Source of the DNA: Macrobrachium rosenbergii
Taxonomy: Eukaryota; Arthropoda; Malacostraca; Decapoda; Palaemonidae
Assembly: GCF_040412425.1 (NCBI RefSeq)
Contig: NC_089766.1
Coordinates: 13,877,008-13,941,007, forward strand
DNA length: 64,000 nucleotides
Direction of reading: 5' to 3'
Notes under the pieces: generated by a model
Database searches by the model: none
What the model was told of the DNA's origin: nothing
Seen by the model: only the letters and a program-made list of their open reading frames with translations
Part shown: piece after piece, positions 63,880 to 64,000 of the stretch
How the letters are laid out: each line of letters begins with the position of its first letter
Position numbering within the stretch: the first letter of the stretch is position 1
Program-made: the position numbers and the translations under genes

Positions 63880-63941
<62 letters not shown>
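63880..63941. repeat. (GA)n microsatellite
   Basis: About 62 bp of GA. Confidence 0.97.
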
Positions 63942-63945
<4 letters not shown>

Positions 63946-64000
63946 AAAAAAACTGCTAATGCTCAGTAAGAAATGAGAAGCATGACGCACAGTGTGGGGG

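Overview
This is eukaryotic, non-coding, repeat-dominated DNA. It has no prokaryotic gene organisation, no operons and no intact protein-coding gene that I can recognise. Very long (TA)n, (GA/CT)n, (CA/GT)n and (AAT/ATT)n microsatellites occur every 0.5-1 kb; by a rough hand tally they make up about a tenth of the window. They sit among many short interspersed elements. This texture, plus tRNA-derived SINEs, a Helitron-like element and decayed non-LTR retrotransposon ends, suggests an arthropod, most likely a decapod crustacean (shrimp, prawn or crayfish). The species assignment is inference; there is no marker gene.

Five kinds of element can be defined by comparing the window with itself. 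(1) Family A is a roughly 300-bp retroposon-like repeat with ten copies (5.4, 5.9, 28.8, 29.9, 41.0, 42.3, 45.9, 50.3, 53.9 and 61.8 kb). Three copies have clear 10-13 bp target-site duplications. (2) Family B is a roughly 400-bp element made of successive hairpins, with seven copies (3.8, 6.3, 16.9, 32.7, 33.8, 58.2 and 60.1 kb). One hairpin has a stem of about 37 bp. (3) There are several tRNA-headed SINE types: one at 9.7 kb with a perfect 16-bp target duplication, a family with an (AAT)n tail at 13.7, 14.7-15.1 and 43.0 kb, and a head-to-head pair at 59.2-59.4 kb. (4) A non-autonomous Helitron-like element spans 9315-10001 and carries the 9.7-kb SINE. (5) Broken 3' coding ends of non-LTR retrotransposons lie at 38.5 and 44.4 kb, with a possible third at 23.0 kb.

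Layout. 0-9 kb: microsatellites, a T/G-rich block (1.07-2.04 kb), a local duplication (2.3-2.8 kb) and clustered A and B elements (3.8-6.7 kb). 9-17 kb: the Helitron/SINE nest, (AAT)n tracts and SINEs with (AAT)n tails. 17-20.5 kb: mostly unique sequence. 20.5-24 kb: composite (CT)n minisatellites around a 35-bp minisatellite. 24-30 kb: a T/G-rich block with a polyadenylation-type signal, (AAT)n duplications and two A copies. 30-34 kb: A-rich DNA with three local duplications and an inverted B pair. 35-38 kb: a direct duplication carrying a 26-bp minisatellite with 7 units in one copy and 12 in the other. 38-48 kb: LINE relics, A copies and a 40-bp minisatellite invaded by an A copy. 48-56 kb: microsatellites, one candidate exon (49645-49769, minus) and a four-unit (GA)n-linked array. 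56-64 kb: two B copies, a SINE palindrome, purine-rich triplet tracts and one A copy.

No genes act together here. The window looks intergenic or like part of a very large intron. The most interesting material is the two hairpin-bearing families (A and B) and the repeated evidence that microsatellites seed, or travel with, local duplications.
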